Positions 17,204 through 26,903 of a stretch of 64,000 nt of DNA are shown here, one piece after another. The notes below the pieces were generated by a model, which saw only the letters and a program-made list of their open reading frames with translations, was not told the origin of the DNA and made no database searches. The stretch's first letter is position 1. Each line of letters opens with the position of its first letter. A program made the position numbers and the translations under genes. The stretch is taken from contig NC_019695.1 in assembly GCF_000317125.1 (NCBI RefSeq), positions 4,576,336 through 4,640,335 on the forward strand, written 5' to 3'. Source of the stretch: Chroococcidiopsis thermalis PCC 7203. Lineage in GTDB: Bacteria; Cyanobacteriota; Cyanobacteriia; Cyanobacteriales; Chroococcidiopsidaceae.

Positions 17204-17284
17204 AATTTATGACTCCAGTACTAATGCGATCGTAGCTTGTTTAAATGAGTGATGCGTGGTGCGTGAAATACTTCCAACTTCCGC

Positions 17285-17349
17285 GCCGAACGACTCCCGT
17301 ACGGGCGCACAGAGAAAGCGCCCGTACCGACTCCCGACTCTCGACTCCC
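17285..17349. repeat. Composite repeat: hairpin inside an ACTCCCG array
   Basis: A perfect stem (GTACGGGCGC and GCGCCCGTAC at 17299-17326) is embedded in ACTCCCG/ACTCTCG heptamers. It resembles 2123-2187, where a different palindrome is nested in the same heptamer array. It lies in the leader of the subtilase gene. Confidence 0.85.
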
Positions 17350-17402
17350 ATTTGTTTTAGAGTAAAGTGTAAAGCTGCATTTCCTAATTGAAGGAGAAAT
17401 TG

Positions 17403-19037
17403 GTGAAAAAGCTGGTCTGGGTGACAGGGGGCATTTGTTTGGCGGCTGTAGGGTTGGCGCGTCCGGTGTGGACGCAGGAATCGCTGTCTATCGGAGTCGC
17501 GGGAATTGATGCCCAACGGCTGCATGAATTACCTTACAACTTAATTGGGCGGAAAATTGCGATCGGTCAGGTGGAAATTGGACGACCTGGAAAGTTTGGC
17601 TTGGATAAGGCGGTTTCCAAACAACCTGCGATCGCCCCAGCTGGCGTGTTTTTGCGTAATGGTGCGGCTAAGGCAAATACGAATATCGACCCCCACGCCC
17701 AAAATGTTGCCAGCATTATGATTAGCGATCGCAAAACTCTGGCAGGGATCGCCCCAGGAGCTAGATTATACTCGACTGCGGTAGGTTCGGTGAAGTATGC
17801 CGGACAGCCGGAAGAATGTTTATCCGCACAATCGACAGCAAACCGCAATAGCGGTGACGTGCGGGCGATTAATTTTAGTTTTGGTGAAACTTTGGAACGC
17901 GACCCGCGACCGGAGGCGAGATTAGATGGTAATTCTCTACTAACTCGCTGTTTGGATTGGTCTAGCCGCGTCCACGATGTGTTGTATGTTATTGCCGGAA
18001 ATCAGGGGAAGGGCGGAATTCCCATCCCTACCGATAATTACAACGGCATGAATATTGCTTTTTCCTCGCGTCAAGACGGAATTTTCCGCAAAGTTGATGT
18101 GACTAATTTAAGTGCCGCTGGTGGTGGCGTGAAGGGTAGGTTGCGGGGACGGGAAATGAATCTCGGTACGCGGCAGTCGATTAGTTTGGTTGCTCCTGGC
18201 AACAGGGTTTATGCCCTTAACCCCGATGCTAAGGTCAAGGAGGTTACGGGTACGAGTTTTGCCGCACCTCACGTTACAGCTACAGTGGCGCTGTTACAGG
18301 AATATGGAGATAAACAGATTAAGATGGCGATCGCCTCTCGCCCCCCTTGGAAAGGGGGGTTGGGGGGATCTACACGGAATTGGAGTTTGGATGCTCGTCG
18401 GCATCAGGTGATGAAAGCGGTGTTGCTTAACTCTGCTGATAAAGTACAAGATGCGGGTGATGGCTTGCGATTAGGGATGAGTAAGACGATTATTGACAAA
18501 CAAAATCGCAATTGGGTAGATTCCGATGCTTACCGTCAACCCAAAGTTTCTTTAAATTCTGAAATCGGTGCAGGTCAATTGAATGCTTTTCGTGCCTACG
18601 AACAGTTTAAAGCAGGTCAGTGGCAATCTTGGCAACCAGTTCCAGCGATGGGGTGGAACTATCGTCAACTCAAAGCTAACTCTGCTGAAGATTATGTCCT
18701 AGCTGCACCTTTAAAACAAGGTAGTTACGTTGCAATTACCTTGGTGTGGGAGCGCTTAGTAGAATTGAGAGATAAAAATCAAAATGGCAGCTTTGATGTT
18801 GGAGAAGATTTTCGCGATCGCGGTTTAAATAATCTCGACCTTTACTTATTAAATGCAGACTCCAACGCTGCTGCTAGTAATATTTGTACCTCAACTAGCG
18901 AGGTTGATAGTATCGAGCATATTTTTTGTCCAGTTCCCACTACAGGCAGTTACAAAATTCGCGTCCAATTTCGCCAACAAGTAAATCAACCCTCTCAACC
19001 TTACGCGATCGCCTGGTGGACTGTACCCGCTCAGTAA
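17403..19037 (+). CDS. Secreted subtilisin-like (S8) protease with Glu at the catalytic Asp position
   Basis: The Shine-Dalgarno AAGGAG at 17391-17396 sets the start at GTG 17403 (or TTG 17400), giving 544 residues. A signal peptide is visible (MKKLVWVTGGICLAAVGLA, cleavage near VWTQ). Subtilase motifs follow in order: KIAIGQVEIGRPG at the usual D-[ST]-G position, DPHAQNVASIM at the His motif, VIAGNQGKGG with the oxyanion Asn, and GTSFAAPHVTATVALL with the catalytic Ser. The Asp is therefore Glu. No long propeptide is seen. A C-terminal jelly-roll-like domain (NLDLYLLNADSN, YKIRVQFRQ) completes it. Residues of about 312-324 (SRPPWKGGLGGST) are encoded by an inserted hairpin repeat. It is probably exported. 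Whether it is active needs assay. Confidence 0.85.
   Translation: MKKLVWVTGGICLAAVGLARPVWTQESLSIGVAGIDAQRLHELPYNLIGRKIAIGQVEIGRPGKFGLDKAVSKQPAIAPAGVFLRNGAAKANTNIDPHAQNVASIMISDRKTLAGIAPGARLYSTAVGSVKYAGQPEECLSAQSTANRNSGDVRAINFSFGETLERDPRPEARLDGNSLLTRCLDWSSRVHDVLYVIAGNQGKGGIPIPTDNYNGMNIAFSSRQDGIFRKVDVTNLSAAGGGVKGRLRGREMNLGTRQSISLVAPGNRVYALNPDAKVKEVTGTSFAAPHVTATVALLQEYGDKQIKMAIASRPPWKGGLGGSTRNWSLDARRHQVMKAVLLNSADKVQDAGDGLRLGMSKTIIDKQNRNWVDSDAYRQPKVSLNSEIGAGQLNAFRAYEQFKAGQWQSWQPVPAMGWNYRQLKANSAEDYVLAAPLKQGSYVAITLVWERLVELRDKNQNGSFDVGEDFRDRGLNNLDLYLLNADSNAAASNICTSTSEVDSIEHIFCPVPTTGSYKIRVQFRQQVNQPSQPYAIAWWTVPAQ
18337..18374. repeat. Hairpin repeat, family 'TAGCCCCCCTT', inside the subtilase gene
   Basis: The segment CGCCCCCCTTGGAAAGGGG followed by GGTTGGGGGGATC matches the intergenic copies at 412-450 and 47519-47552. 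It is read in frame as a short Pro/Gly-rich peptide. Confidence 0.85.
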
Positions 19038-19085
19038 GTCAAATGTGAAAAGTTAAAAGTCAAAAAAGTGAAACTTCTCAACTTT

Positions 19086-19265
19086 CTAACTTTCTATTTG
19101 GAGAAGACGAGGAGCTTCAGACTCAACTATTGGTACGCTTAAAGCTGGCTTAATACTTTCGAGTTTCCGAGTCTTTGGAGCTGTCAACAAAGACAGTAGC
19201 TTAGGCAAGCTGAGACACAGAGCCATGTTAGCAAAAGTTAGAACTAGACAATCGATAAAATTCAT
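19086..19265 (-). CDS. Small single-helix membrane protein, unrecognised
   Basis: The ATG at 19265, preceded by AGGGAGG at about 11 bases, gives 59 residues (MNFIDCLVLTFANMALCLSL). The longer frame from 19295 would put that strong Shine-Dalgarno sequence inside the gene, so it is rejected. One hydrophobic helix spans about residues 5-25. It is followed by a basic, proline-containing tail (LTAPKTRKLESIKPALSVP). I do not recognise a family. The clear ribosome-binding site and the Lys/Arg just after the helix support a real small membrane protein, tail facing the cytoplasm. Confidence 0.5.
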   Translation of the reverse strand: MNFIDCLVLTFANMALCLSLPKLLSLLTAPKTRKLESIKPALSVPIVESEAPRLLQIES

Positions 19266-19648
19266 AGCTGCAATTGCCTCCCTAAAAATTCCCACTAAAC
19301 GCTATGCGTTTCTTGGATATCTCTTTAGTTTGCAGCATGTTTAACTCAAAAGATCGAATCGATACTTTTGAGTTTCTTTTCACTGCGATAAGCTAACTTT
19401 ATTAATCTATTTGTTGCTATTGCCTGTATATTTAAAATATAACCTTCTTTGTAACAGAATAGAAATATAAAAGAAGATTTATAGTAATTCAAGCAAAAAG
19501 AGAATAAATTAGAACCAGTCAATTGTCTACAAGCAAGATTAGCCAAAACTTTTTCATTTGCTCCCTACTCCCTGCTCCCTGCTCCCCAGTATATTAGTGA
19601 AATTTGAGTGTAGGGTGGGCAATGCCAACCTTACTATGACAATGGGAT
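19266..19648. other. Intergenic region between small membrane gene and tamB
   Basis: No open frame or RNA gene is evident. It contains CTCCCTACTCCCTGCTCCCTG-type heptamer units at 19561-19587 and a degenerate member of the GGTGGGCAATGCCCACC hairpin family at 19609-19632 (one arm mutated to GCCAACC), 17 bases after the tamB stop. Confidence 0.6.
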
Positions 19649-22600
19649 TTAAAACTGCACTTCATACTCAACCACAGCTTGCGTATCGTCGGCAAAATCT
19701 GTCGCGGCGCGGACGCGGGTGTTGTCGTTCAAGCGATAGCTCAAACCGAATTGAGCTGGTTGTTGTGCAGTTAAGAATGTCAAAACCGAGACATAAGCAT
19801 TGCGCGTGATATCAACGCCAGCCTCAGCCGCTAGACCAAGAGTAGAAGAGCGCGATCGCTCCTCATTAGAAATAGAAGTGGGGAATAAGCGCAGCTCTGA
19901 TAAACCCAAGGCATTGCCAATGTCGGTAAACGTATTTTGAAAGTTACCTAATATAGCTGTTCCTGCCAGATTAACTAGTCCCGTCGCCGTGTCACCACCA
20001 CCCTGTCCTGCCAAGGTTTGCGCGAAACCACCACCAATTAGAGCGATAATCTCTGATTGACTGCGGGAAGGGCTACTTGTCAGTTCCAAATTTTCAAATA
20101 ATTGGCTAGCTGGTCCTTTAGCTACTGCCCGCACGCGAACGGTATTTACGGAACCGATATCTGTAGATAAGGTGTTGTCAGAAATCTCGCTGCTGATAAC
20201 AGAAGAAGGGACTTGCGATCGCGTCACTTCTGGTACTGATGCGATCAATCGCACATCAAGGGTTGGATCGAGAGCTTGTTTTGGTGTAAAAGTTGCTTTT
20301 TGTTCGTAGCCCCGCTCCAACTCAAATTGAGTCGTAAATAAATTGACGCTACCACGTTCTAAATTGATAGTTCCTTGAGGGCGCAAATCGCCCAGCATAC
20401 CGTTTACCACTAAAGTTCCAGCCGCTTGAAAGTCAAGAATCGGTGGTAACGTTACCGACACATTATTTCCTAAAGTCAGCCGCAGATCGTTCAACTCTAT
20501 AGGTGCTTCAGCAGCTGGAGCCGGGGCTGTTCCCCCTTGTCCCCCTTGTCCCCCTTGTCCCCCTTGCGCCCCAGGCGTAGCCGGGGCATTGCTAGTTGGC
20601 AGAAAAACCTGACCGTCCGCCAGTAGAACTTGACCCCCGATTGTGGGGTTAAGTGCGGAGCCAGTCACAGTGACTTTACCGTCAACGCCTCCTTGATATA
20701 AATTGGGTAAATTCAACCTCAGCCGATCTAAAGAAACGGTAAGGGGATTAGCGGCATCTGGGTCATTTGCTGCTAGATTCTCAAAAATCGGAATTACGCC
20801 TTGGGCAACCACCTGACCCCTGGAAAAATCGCCTTGAATTCCCTTGACGAGAATGCGATCTTCGTTAAATAGCACCGTACCGTTGACATTTGTTAATGGA
20901 TCTGTTAGAGCCGCAGCAGTGATGGTGGCATTTTTGACTTGGGCAATTCCCTTCGCTTCTGGCTGCTTGAGAGTACCGCGTACTTGCAGTTGAACTTGTC
21001 CTTCACCGCCTTTCCACGCTACTTGGTCGGTTAAAACATTGAGTAAGGCTAGTCCTTGATTTTGGACATTGACATCTAACCGAATCTGGTCGCTATCCGG
21101 TTTAACCGAAGCGAAAGGTAATTGTAAGGGAATACTACCAGTCGCCATTAATGGGTCGGGTCCAGCAATCAGAATGTTGCTACCGAAACCGAGACGGGCA
21201 TTAGCATAGCTGAAACTAGCCGCAGCTGATTCTACGGGGTTTTGATTGATCGTGCCTTCACGGAGTTGAAATTCTCCGACTGCTAAGGGGTTCTCGGTAC
21301 TACCAGCAATGGTTGCCGTACCGTCCACATTACCTGTCACGGCGATCGGTAATTCGACAAAATCATTGAGTAGGCTTAACGGAAAGCCCCTGACTCGTAA
21401 CTGACCTGATTGCTGTTCGCTGCTAAAACGACCAGTCAAAGCTACAGCGGTGTTTTCGTCCAATCGTACCCGCACGGGAAGTAGGGTTAGCACTCCTTCA
21501 TTAAAGTTACCAGCAGCAACGAGGCGATCGGCAGTATATTTACCCCACTGCCACTTATCCCCTCGCAAATTGAAATCAGCAGCAATGCCCTGTTGGGGAG
21601 AACCACTAGCAGTAACTTCGCCGCCAAAAGTCCCCTGAAGTTCGGCTAAAGCTGGGACTGGAAAAGCATCTTGACGTTGCTGGCGCTGCTGTTGCAGTAA
21701 AACTAAAACTTCCGAATAACGACGTAATTGAGTTAATAGCGATCTATTTGGTGCGCCGACTTGTAAAATTCCTAAATCTTTTGCTGTAGCATAATCAGGA
21801 GGCTGAAAACCGCGTTGCAGGTCTTCAAAGTCATAAATTTGCAGGGCGCTGAGGATATCTTGAATGTTGCCTTGGGCGATATTGGCTTTAGCTTGAAATT
21901 GAGGACCTTTAGAAGTTTGACTGAAGCTACCTGTTAATGCATACCGGCTTGAACCTTTGACAAATTCACCATTAGTCAGCGTCCCGCCACCGTTCCCGTA
22001 CCGAAATTGTGCCGCTAAGCGATCGCCCTGCAATCTACCTATACCAGGTTGTGCTACAGCTACATCTCCTTGGGCGGCTAGACGGTCGGGATTTACCGTC
22101 AAATCGGCTGATAAAATGCCGCTGACTGGACCCGTGAGGTAGGGGTTAGCTGGTGCAGACAGATTCAGCACCCGTAACGGAAAGTTCTCGACATTGACCA
22201 ATAAATTCTCGCCCTGACTTCTCCCAGTGGCGAGCGCCTCATCCAATCTCACTGTAAAATTATTGGGGCGATAGTCGGGTTTGAGATTGACAGCAACGCG
22301 ATCGTTTTGATTCCCAACTAAATCTAAATTTAATCCCCTGCCCGGTTGCAGCCGCAAATCTCCCGCTAATAGCGGGTCGAAAGCTACGTTGTTGACGGCA
22401 AAGTTTTGCAGCCGCACGTTACCTACAACATTCGGTACTGGTAAATTGCCCGTAACCTGTCCAACAAAACTGACTCTACCCGCCACGCTACTATTAGGTG
22501 GCAACTGTACGGGAGCGTTTTTGAGATCGTAGTCTCGCACTTTGACGTTAAAATTTAACCCCGTTATCGAGGCAACATTTTGCGGGTCAACACTAACTCT

Positions 22601-24907
22601 GCCGTTCGCTTGAATATTTCTAGAGGTGAGTTGGGGAATATTTAAAGTGTTGCCATTCCAATTTAAGGAAGCAGTTAGGGGTTGTCCGATTAACTCCTCC
22701 GACAAGCGGACTTGTCCCGCTGCTGTAATTCCTGCCGGACTGAATTCGCTGATAGTTCCGGCTAAGTTGGCATCTCCTGTCAGTAAACCTCGTAATTGTG
22801 GATTAAATCGATTGAGCTGGATTCCATTCGTATTAACTGCTACTTGCCAGCGACCGTTATTGAGTTGAATATCCCTAGCATTAATCGTACCTCCAGCAAC
22901 ATTTAACCTCCCCGTACCGCTACCCCGTAAAGTTTCTGGAGTAAAAGCAGTGGTACTCCCCGATAGATTTAGCCTTCCGTTCAGACTTCCCGCATACTGA
23001 GGCGGTACGGGGGCGAGACGTTGCAATTGTAAGTCAGTTGCTTGCAGTTGAGTTTGCCAGCGTCCGGCGGCTACTTGGATACTAGGGACGTTAATCGTAC
23101 CCCCACCAATCCCCGTTAATTGACCCGCACCTGTAGCAGTGAGTTGTTGCGGTTTAGCTGGGTCGAGCGTACCAGCTAGATTAAACGTACCATTTACCGG
23201 GTTTTGCAAGCTGGGCGGGACTTGGGTTAACTGTCCCAATCTCACCCCAGTGGCTTTAATTGCTGCTTTCCAACGTTGGTTGACCAACTCCCCAGCCGCT
23301 GAAACATCACCTCCAGCCACGCGGAAAATTGTATCGCGTAGGAAGAGGTTGTTGGCGTTGTAAATCACCAGTTGTCCTTTACCTGGATATGTTGCTTGGG
23401 GTGCTTGCCAATTAACAACTGTACGGGGTTTATCTGGCGTACCTGTAACTTGGGCTTGGGCGGTGACAATTCCCACTTTCGCAGCTTGGTTAGTTACGCC
23501 GTAGGCTTTGGCGATCGCATCCCCTGGAATATTATTAGCAATAAATTTAAAATCTAAACCTGCTGTCTGTTCTGGTTTCAGGGCTAATTTCAGCGTTCCG
23601 CCACCCGTTACCTTACCTCCAGCAGCGGGTGTAGCTGATATATTGGGAAAATTTAACGTTCCTGCTGCCGTATCAAGGGTAAAGTTCGTACTTACCCGAC
23701 TGATATTCAACCGATCTAACCGGACTGGTTTGATGTTTACTACATCTCCGGTCAAAACAGCCGCTTCTACGGGTCCTGTCAGTTTGACTTGCGATCGAAA
23801 AACACCATCAACGGGTACGGGTACTTGTAGATTTAAACTAGAAATTGCGGCGGCGGCGCTGACAGCATCGACGTAAGCCGAGAGATTAAAACCTTTTTCT
23901 ATATCAAGAGAACCCTTAGCTACAGCTGGAATTTTGCCATAGCTACTAGCAACGTTATCTAGGTAAATTTCCGTTCCCTTAAACTGCAACCTTCCCTGAG
24001 AATTATTAAAGGCTTGCGGTAGTTGATTAACTTGAGCTGTAACCTTGTTTAGGTCGGCAGTACCATATAAACCCAACAGTTTTACAGGAGTGAGTTCGGC
24101 TTTAAAATCGCTGTTGACTCGACCACCTTGAATAACTAACGGCAATTCAATCAGCCGCGTTAGATCGGAAGCTAGAAATTCTTGCGTATTAATATTGATA
24201 CTAGCTCGTCCCGACTCGGCGCGAAAATCTCCATCAAGCTTTAGCTCTCCTCCTGTCTGCGGTTTCCCAGCTAAATTGAAATTAATCAGATTATAGTTTT
24301 CGCGAAAAGTTGCTTCTCCGTTAACTTGATTTAAGGTGACAGTGTTACGTGGCGTAGAACGAGTTAGTTGTTGAACGTTAGACACTAAAATTGCTTGAGC
24401 ATTCCGCCAGCCAAGCCGATTGAGGGCAATTTGAATTGGACCTCCCGCCTCACCACCCGTAGCAATATCAGTATTGACCCAGCGCCCTTGGGTATCTTGC
24501 TGCACGTAGGCTTTTGGGTTAACAAGCGTGACATCTAAGGGTAAAGTGCGAGTCAAAAGCACTGATAAGGGGTTATAGTTTACCTCTACTGCTTCGATTG
24601 ATGCCGTATCTGGGTCGGTAGCAGTAGCCGGGACAGAAGTAGCACCCAAGCGTAACCCCGTCAAACCAAACCGTTCGACGCGCCCGACTTTAATCGGTCG
24701 TTTCAGGGTTTGGGAAAGATTTTTTTCGACAAGTGGCGATAGCTGTTCGTAAATGAATCGATTTATCCACCACGCACCCGCTGCTACCCCCACCAATATT
24801 GGTACGCCAATAGCAACAGTAGTCCGACTAAATAAGATATTCTTGAGACGGTTGGGTCGAGGAGACTGTTGAGAATCTTCAGTTTCCGGCTCAGTGAAAT
24901 TAGACAT
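19649..24907 (-). CDS. tamB: Translocation and assembly module TamB (DUF490)
   Basis: A 1752-residue protein with an N-terminal membrane anchor (about 30-50, TTVAIGVPILVGVAAGAWWI) preceded by a short cytoplasmic part. A very long series of beta-rich repeats follows (GGGTLKL, AQGVIPIFEN, LRGSGTGRLNVAGG). The final 350 residues are the DUF490/TamB_C domain with RGSVNLFTTQFELERGYEQKATFTP, SSPSRSQSEIIALIGGG and the ending VEYEVQF typical of outer-membrane-related beta barrels. TamB-like proteins bridge inner and outer membranes for lipid transport or outer-membrane protein assembly. It is longer than E. coli TamB, as is usual in cyanobacteria. Residues of about 1447-1460 (GAQGGQGGQGGQGG) come from an in-frame nonamer repeat at 20529-20567. 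Confidence 0.93.
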   Translation of the reverse strand: MSNFTEPETEDSQQSPRPNRLKNILFSRTTVAIGVPILVGVAAGAWWINRFIYEQLSPLVEKNLSQTLKRPIKVGRVERFGLTGLRLGATSVPATATDPDTASIEAVEVNYNPLSVLLTRTLPLDVTLVNPKAYVQQDTQGRWVNTDIATGGEAGGPIQIALNRLGWRNAQAILVSNVQQLTRSTPRNTVTLNQVNGEATFRENYNLINFNLAGKPQTGGELKLDGDFRAESGRASININTQEFLASDLTRLIELPLVIQGGRVNSDFKAELTPVKLLGLYGTADLNKVTAQVNQLPQAFNNSQGRLQFKGTEIYLDNVASSYGKIPAVAKGSLDIEKGFNLSAYVDAVSAAAAISSLNLQVPVPVDGVFRSQVKLTGPVEAAVLTGDVVNIKPVRLDRLNISRVSTNFTLDTAAGTLNFPNISATPAAGGKVTGGGTLKLALKPEQTAGLDFKFIANNIPGDAIAKAYGVTNQAAKVGIVTAQAQVTGTPDKPRTVVNWQAPQATYPGKGQLVIYNANNLFLRDTIFRVAGGDVSAAGELVNQRWKAAIKATGVRLGQLTQVPPSLQNPVNGTFNLAGTLDPAKPQQLTATGAGQLTGIGGGTINVPSIQVAAGRWQTQLQATDLQLQRLAPVPPQYAGSLNGRLNLSGSTTAFTPETLRGSGTGRLNVAGGTINARDIQLNNGRWQVAVNTNGIQLNRFNPQLRGLLTGDANLAGTISEFSPAGITAAGQVRLSEELIGQPLTASLNWNGNTLNIPQLTSRNIQANGRVSVDPQNVASITGLNFNVKVRDYDLKNAPVQLPPNSSVAGRVSFVGQVTGNLPVPNVVGNVRLQNFAVNNVAFDPLLAGDLRLQPGRGLNLDLVGNQNDRVAVNLKPDYRPNNFTVRLDEALATGRSQGENLLVNVENFPLRVLNLSAPANPYLTGPVSGILSADLTVNPDRLAAQGDVAVAQPGIGRLQGDRLAAQFRYGNGGGTLTNGEFVKGSSRYALTGSFSQTSKGPQFQAKANIAQGNIQDILSALQIYDFEDLQRGFQPPDYATAKDLGILQVGAPNRSLLTQLRRYSEVLVLLQQQRQQRQDAFPVPALAELQGTFGGEVTASGSPQQGIAADFNLRGDKWQWGKYTADRLVAAGNFNEGVLTLLPVRVRLDENTAVALTGRFSSEQQSGQLRVRGFPLSLLNDFVELPIAVTGNVDGTATIAGSTENPLAVGEFQLREGTINQNPVESAAASFSYANARLGFGSNILIAGPDPLMATGSIPLQLPFASVKPDSDQIRLDVNVQNQGLALLNVLTDQVAWKGGEGQVQLQVRGTLKQPEAKGIAQVKNATITAAALTDPLTNVNGTVLFNEDRILVKGIQGDFSRGQVVAQGVIPIFENLAANDPDAANPLTVSLDRLRLNLPNLYQGGVDGKVTVTGSALNPTIGGQVLLADGQVFLPTSNAPATPGAQGGQGGQGGQGGTAPAPAAEAPIELNDLRLTLGNNVSVTLPPILDFQAAGTLVVNGMLGDLRPQGTINLERGSVNLFTTQFELERGYEQKATFTPKQALDPTLDVRLIASVPEVTRSQVPSSVISSEISDNTLSTDIGSVNTVRVRAVAKGPASQLFENLELTSSPSRSQSEIIALIGGGFAQTLAGQGGGDTATGLVNLAGTAILGNFQNTFTDIGNALGLSELRLFPTSISNEERSRSSTLGLAAEAGVDITRNAYVSVLTFLTAQQPAQFGLSYRLNDNTRVRAATDFADDTQAVVEYEVQF
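20529..20567. repeat. Nonamer repeat TCCCCCTTG inside tamB
   Basis: Four tandem TCCCCCTTG units. Nine bases make three codons, so any copy number stays in frame and gives Gly-Gly-Gln on the coding strand. The same nonamer occurs between genes at 3231-3247, 25720-25812, 37242-37288 and 37717-37858, and inside the CruE-like gene at 45387-45425. Confidence 0.9.
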
Positions 24908-25303
<396 letters not shown>

Positions 25304-25702
25304 ATGATTGCACCCATGCGTGTATTTGTGTTACTGTTTAATGCCCGCACGGAAAATGAGGGCATTCATACTATTCAAACAGGCGATCGCAATAAGGTAT
25401 TGATGTTTGAATCAGAAGATGATGCAGCACGTTTTGCCTTAATGCTAGAAGCACAAGATTTTCCCGCTCCTACGGTGGAAGCGATGGATACAGAGGAAAT
25501 CAAGGATTTTTGCGACAGTGCTGGCTATGACTGGGAAGTTGTTCCAGAAGGTGCGCTTGCACTTCCACCAGAAATCAACATAGAGCAAACCGACTGGCAA
25601 CTAGATGATGAAGATAAACCCTTAGTCGAAGAAAAGTCTGACTCAGATATGTCCGATACTGAGTTGGATAGCATTAAGCGGCGGTTGGAAGGCTTATTGT
25701 GA
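25304..25702 (+). CDS. DUF3110 domain protein
   Basis: A 132-residue cytoplasmic protein, MIAPMRVFVLLFNARTENEGIHTIQ..., matching the DUF3110 pattern of cyanobacteria and plastids. VFVLLFNARTENEGIHT is followed by VLMFESEDDAARFALMLEAQDFPAPTVEAMD and an acidic tail. GGAG lies six bases before the ATG at 25304; a start at Met-5 is also possible. The function of the family is unknown. The tail (WQLDDEDKPLVEEKSDSDMS) is strongly acidic and likely disordered. Its stop is followed by a long GACAAGGGA array that leads to murQ. Confidence 0.85.
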   Translation: MIAPMRVFVLLFNARTENEGIHTIQTGDRNKVLMFESEDDAARFALMLEAQDFPAPTVEAMDTEEIKDFCDSAGYDWEVVPEGALALPPEINIEQTDWQLDDEDKPLVEEKSDSDMSDTELDSIKRRLEGLL

Positions 25703-25719
25703 AAGGTGGAAATGGGACA

Positions 25720-25903
25720 AGAGAGACAAGGGAGACAAGGGAGACAAGGGAGACAAGGGAGAGGGGGGAGACAAGGGAGACAAGGGAGAGGGGGGAGACA
25801 AGGGAGAGAAATTTGATAATTTAACGATCGATGACCGATGACCGATGACCAATTACCAATTACCAATTACCAATTACCAATTACCAATTACCAATTACCA
25901 ATT
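25720..25903. repeat. GACAAGGGA nonamer array, then GACCGAT and CCAATTA heptamer arrays upstream of murQ
   Basis: About nine nonamer units lie at 25720-25812. Three (C/G)ATGACCG-like units follow at 25829-25848, then seven CCAATTA heptamers that end directly at the murQ ATG (25904). The array is in frame with murQ for 22 codons and would encode repeated NYQLPIT heptapeptides if an upstream start were used. Confidence 0.9.
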
Positions 25904-26821
25904 ATGGATCGCGGTCATCTACTAACAGAACAGGTGAATCCTAACAGTCAAAACTTAGACCGACTAAGTTGTTTGGAGTTGGTAGAGTTATTTAACTGCG
26001 AGGATGCGAAAGCAGTAGCGGCGGTGGCAGAGGCAAAGCAAGAATTAGCTGAGGCGATCGCCCTGACAGCAAAATCGTTGCATCACGGAGGACGGCTGTT
26101 TTATATTGGAGCGGGAACGAGTGGGCGTTTGGGTGTATTGGATGCATCAGAATGTCCGCCAACGTTTTGCACGCCGCCAGAAATGGTACAGGGAATTATT
26201 GCTGGGGGTGCGGCGGCTTTAGTTCGCAGTTCGGAAGATTTGGAGGATCGGGCGGAGGATGGCGCAGGTGCGATCGCCCAACATAAAATTACTCAGTTAG
26301 ATGTCGTTATCGGTATTACAGCGGGAGGAACCACGCCTTACGTCCAGGGTGCTCTACAAGCAGCCAGAGCTAGAGGAGCTACAACCATTTTTATTGCCTG
26401 CGTACCCCAAGAGCAAGTCCAAATTGATGTGGATGTGGATATTCGCTTATTGGTAGGAGCGGAGATTTTAGCAGGTTCGACGCGACTCAAAGCCGGAACT
26501 GCTACCAAATTGGCATTAAATATTATTTCTACGGGGACGATGGTGCAGTTGGGCAAAGTTTACGGCAATCGCATGGTAGATGTTGCCGTCACAAATAATA
26601 AGTTACGCGATCGCGCTTTACGCATTTTACGCGACCTCACCGATTTAGAAGCCGATGCAGCTGAAACATTACTCGATCGCAGTGGCAAATCGGTAAAATT
26701 AGCCTTATTAATGCATTGGACGGGGTTAGAAAAAGAAGCAGGCGATCGGTTGTTGGTAGAACACAAGGGTAATCTGAGGGCTGCGGTTGCAAGTTGTAAA
26801 AATTCCATAATTAGCACATAG
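25904..26821 (+). CDS. murQ: N-acetylmuramic acid 6-phosphate etherase
   Basis: The ATG at 25904 gives 305 residues (MDRGHLLTEQVNPNSQNLD), the normal length. The 22 codons upstream are CCAATTA repeat. SIS-domain motifs are present: GRLFYIGAGTSGRLGVLDASECPPTF for sugar-phosphate binding and catalysis, GIIAGG, GITAGGTTPYV and GSTRLKAGTATKLALN. It cleaves the lactyl ether of MurNAc-6-phosphate to give GlcNAc-6-phosphate and D-lactate, recycling peptidoglycan. No anmK or murP is adjacent. The absence of any Shine-Dalgarno sequence, because the array touches the ATG, is notable. Confidence 0.95.
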   Translation: MDRGHLLTEQVNPNSQNLDRLSCLELVELFNCEDAKAVAAVAEAKQELAEAIALTAKSLHHGGRLFYIGAGTSGRLGVLDASECPPTFCTPPEMVQGIIAGGAAALVRSSEDLEDRAEDGAGAIAQHKITQLDVVIGITAGGTTPYVQGALQAARARGATTIFIACVPQEQVQIDVDVDIRLLVGAEILAGSTRLKAGTATKLALNIISTGTMVQLGKVYGNRMVDVAVTNNKLRDRALRILRDLTDLEADAAETLLDRSGKSVKLALLMHWTGLEKEAGDRLLVEHKGNLRAAVASCKNSIIST

Positions 26822-26903
26822 ACTCCCGACTCCCTCATTTTCCAAGGGTGACGCACTCCGCTACAGTAGACTTATTGCTCCCTAGCTGCGATCGCAATTC
26901 ACA

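Noticed and set aside
25720-25903. Long tandem array resembling a CRISPR
   Set aside because: Units of 7-9 bases are directly adjacent with no unique spacers and no cas genes nearby; it is a simple tandem repeat.
25838-25903. N-terminal extension of MurQ with NYQLPIT repeats
   Set aside because: The extension is pure CCAATTA repeat, and the family's usual N-terminus begins at the ATG at 25904.
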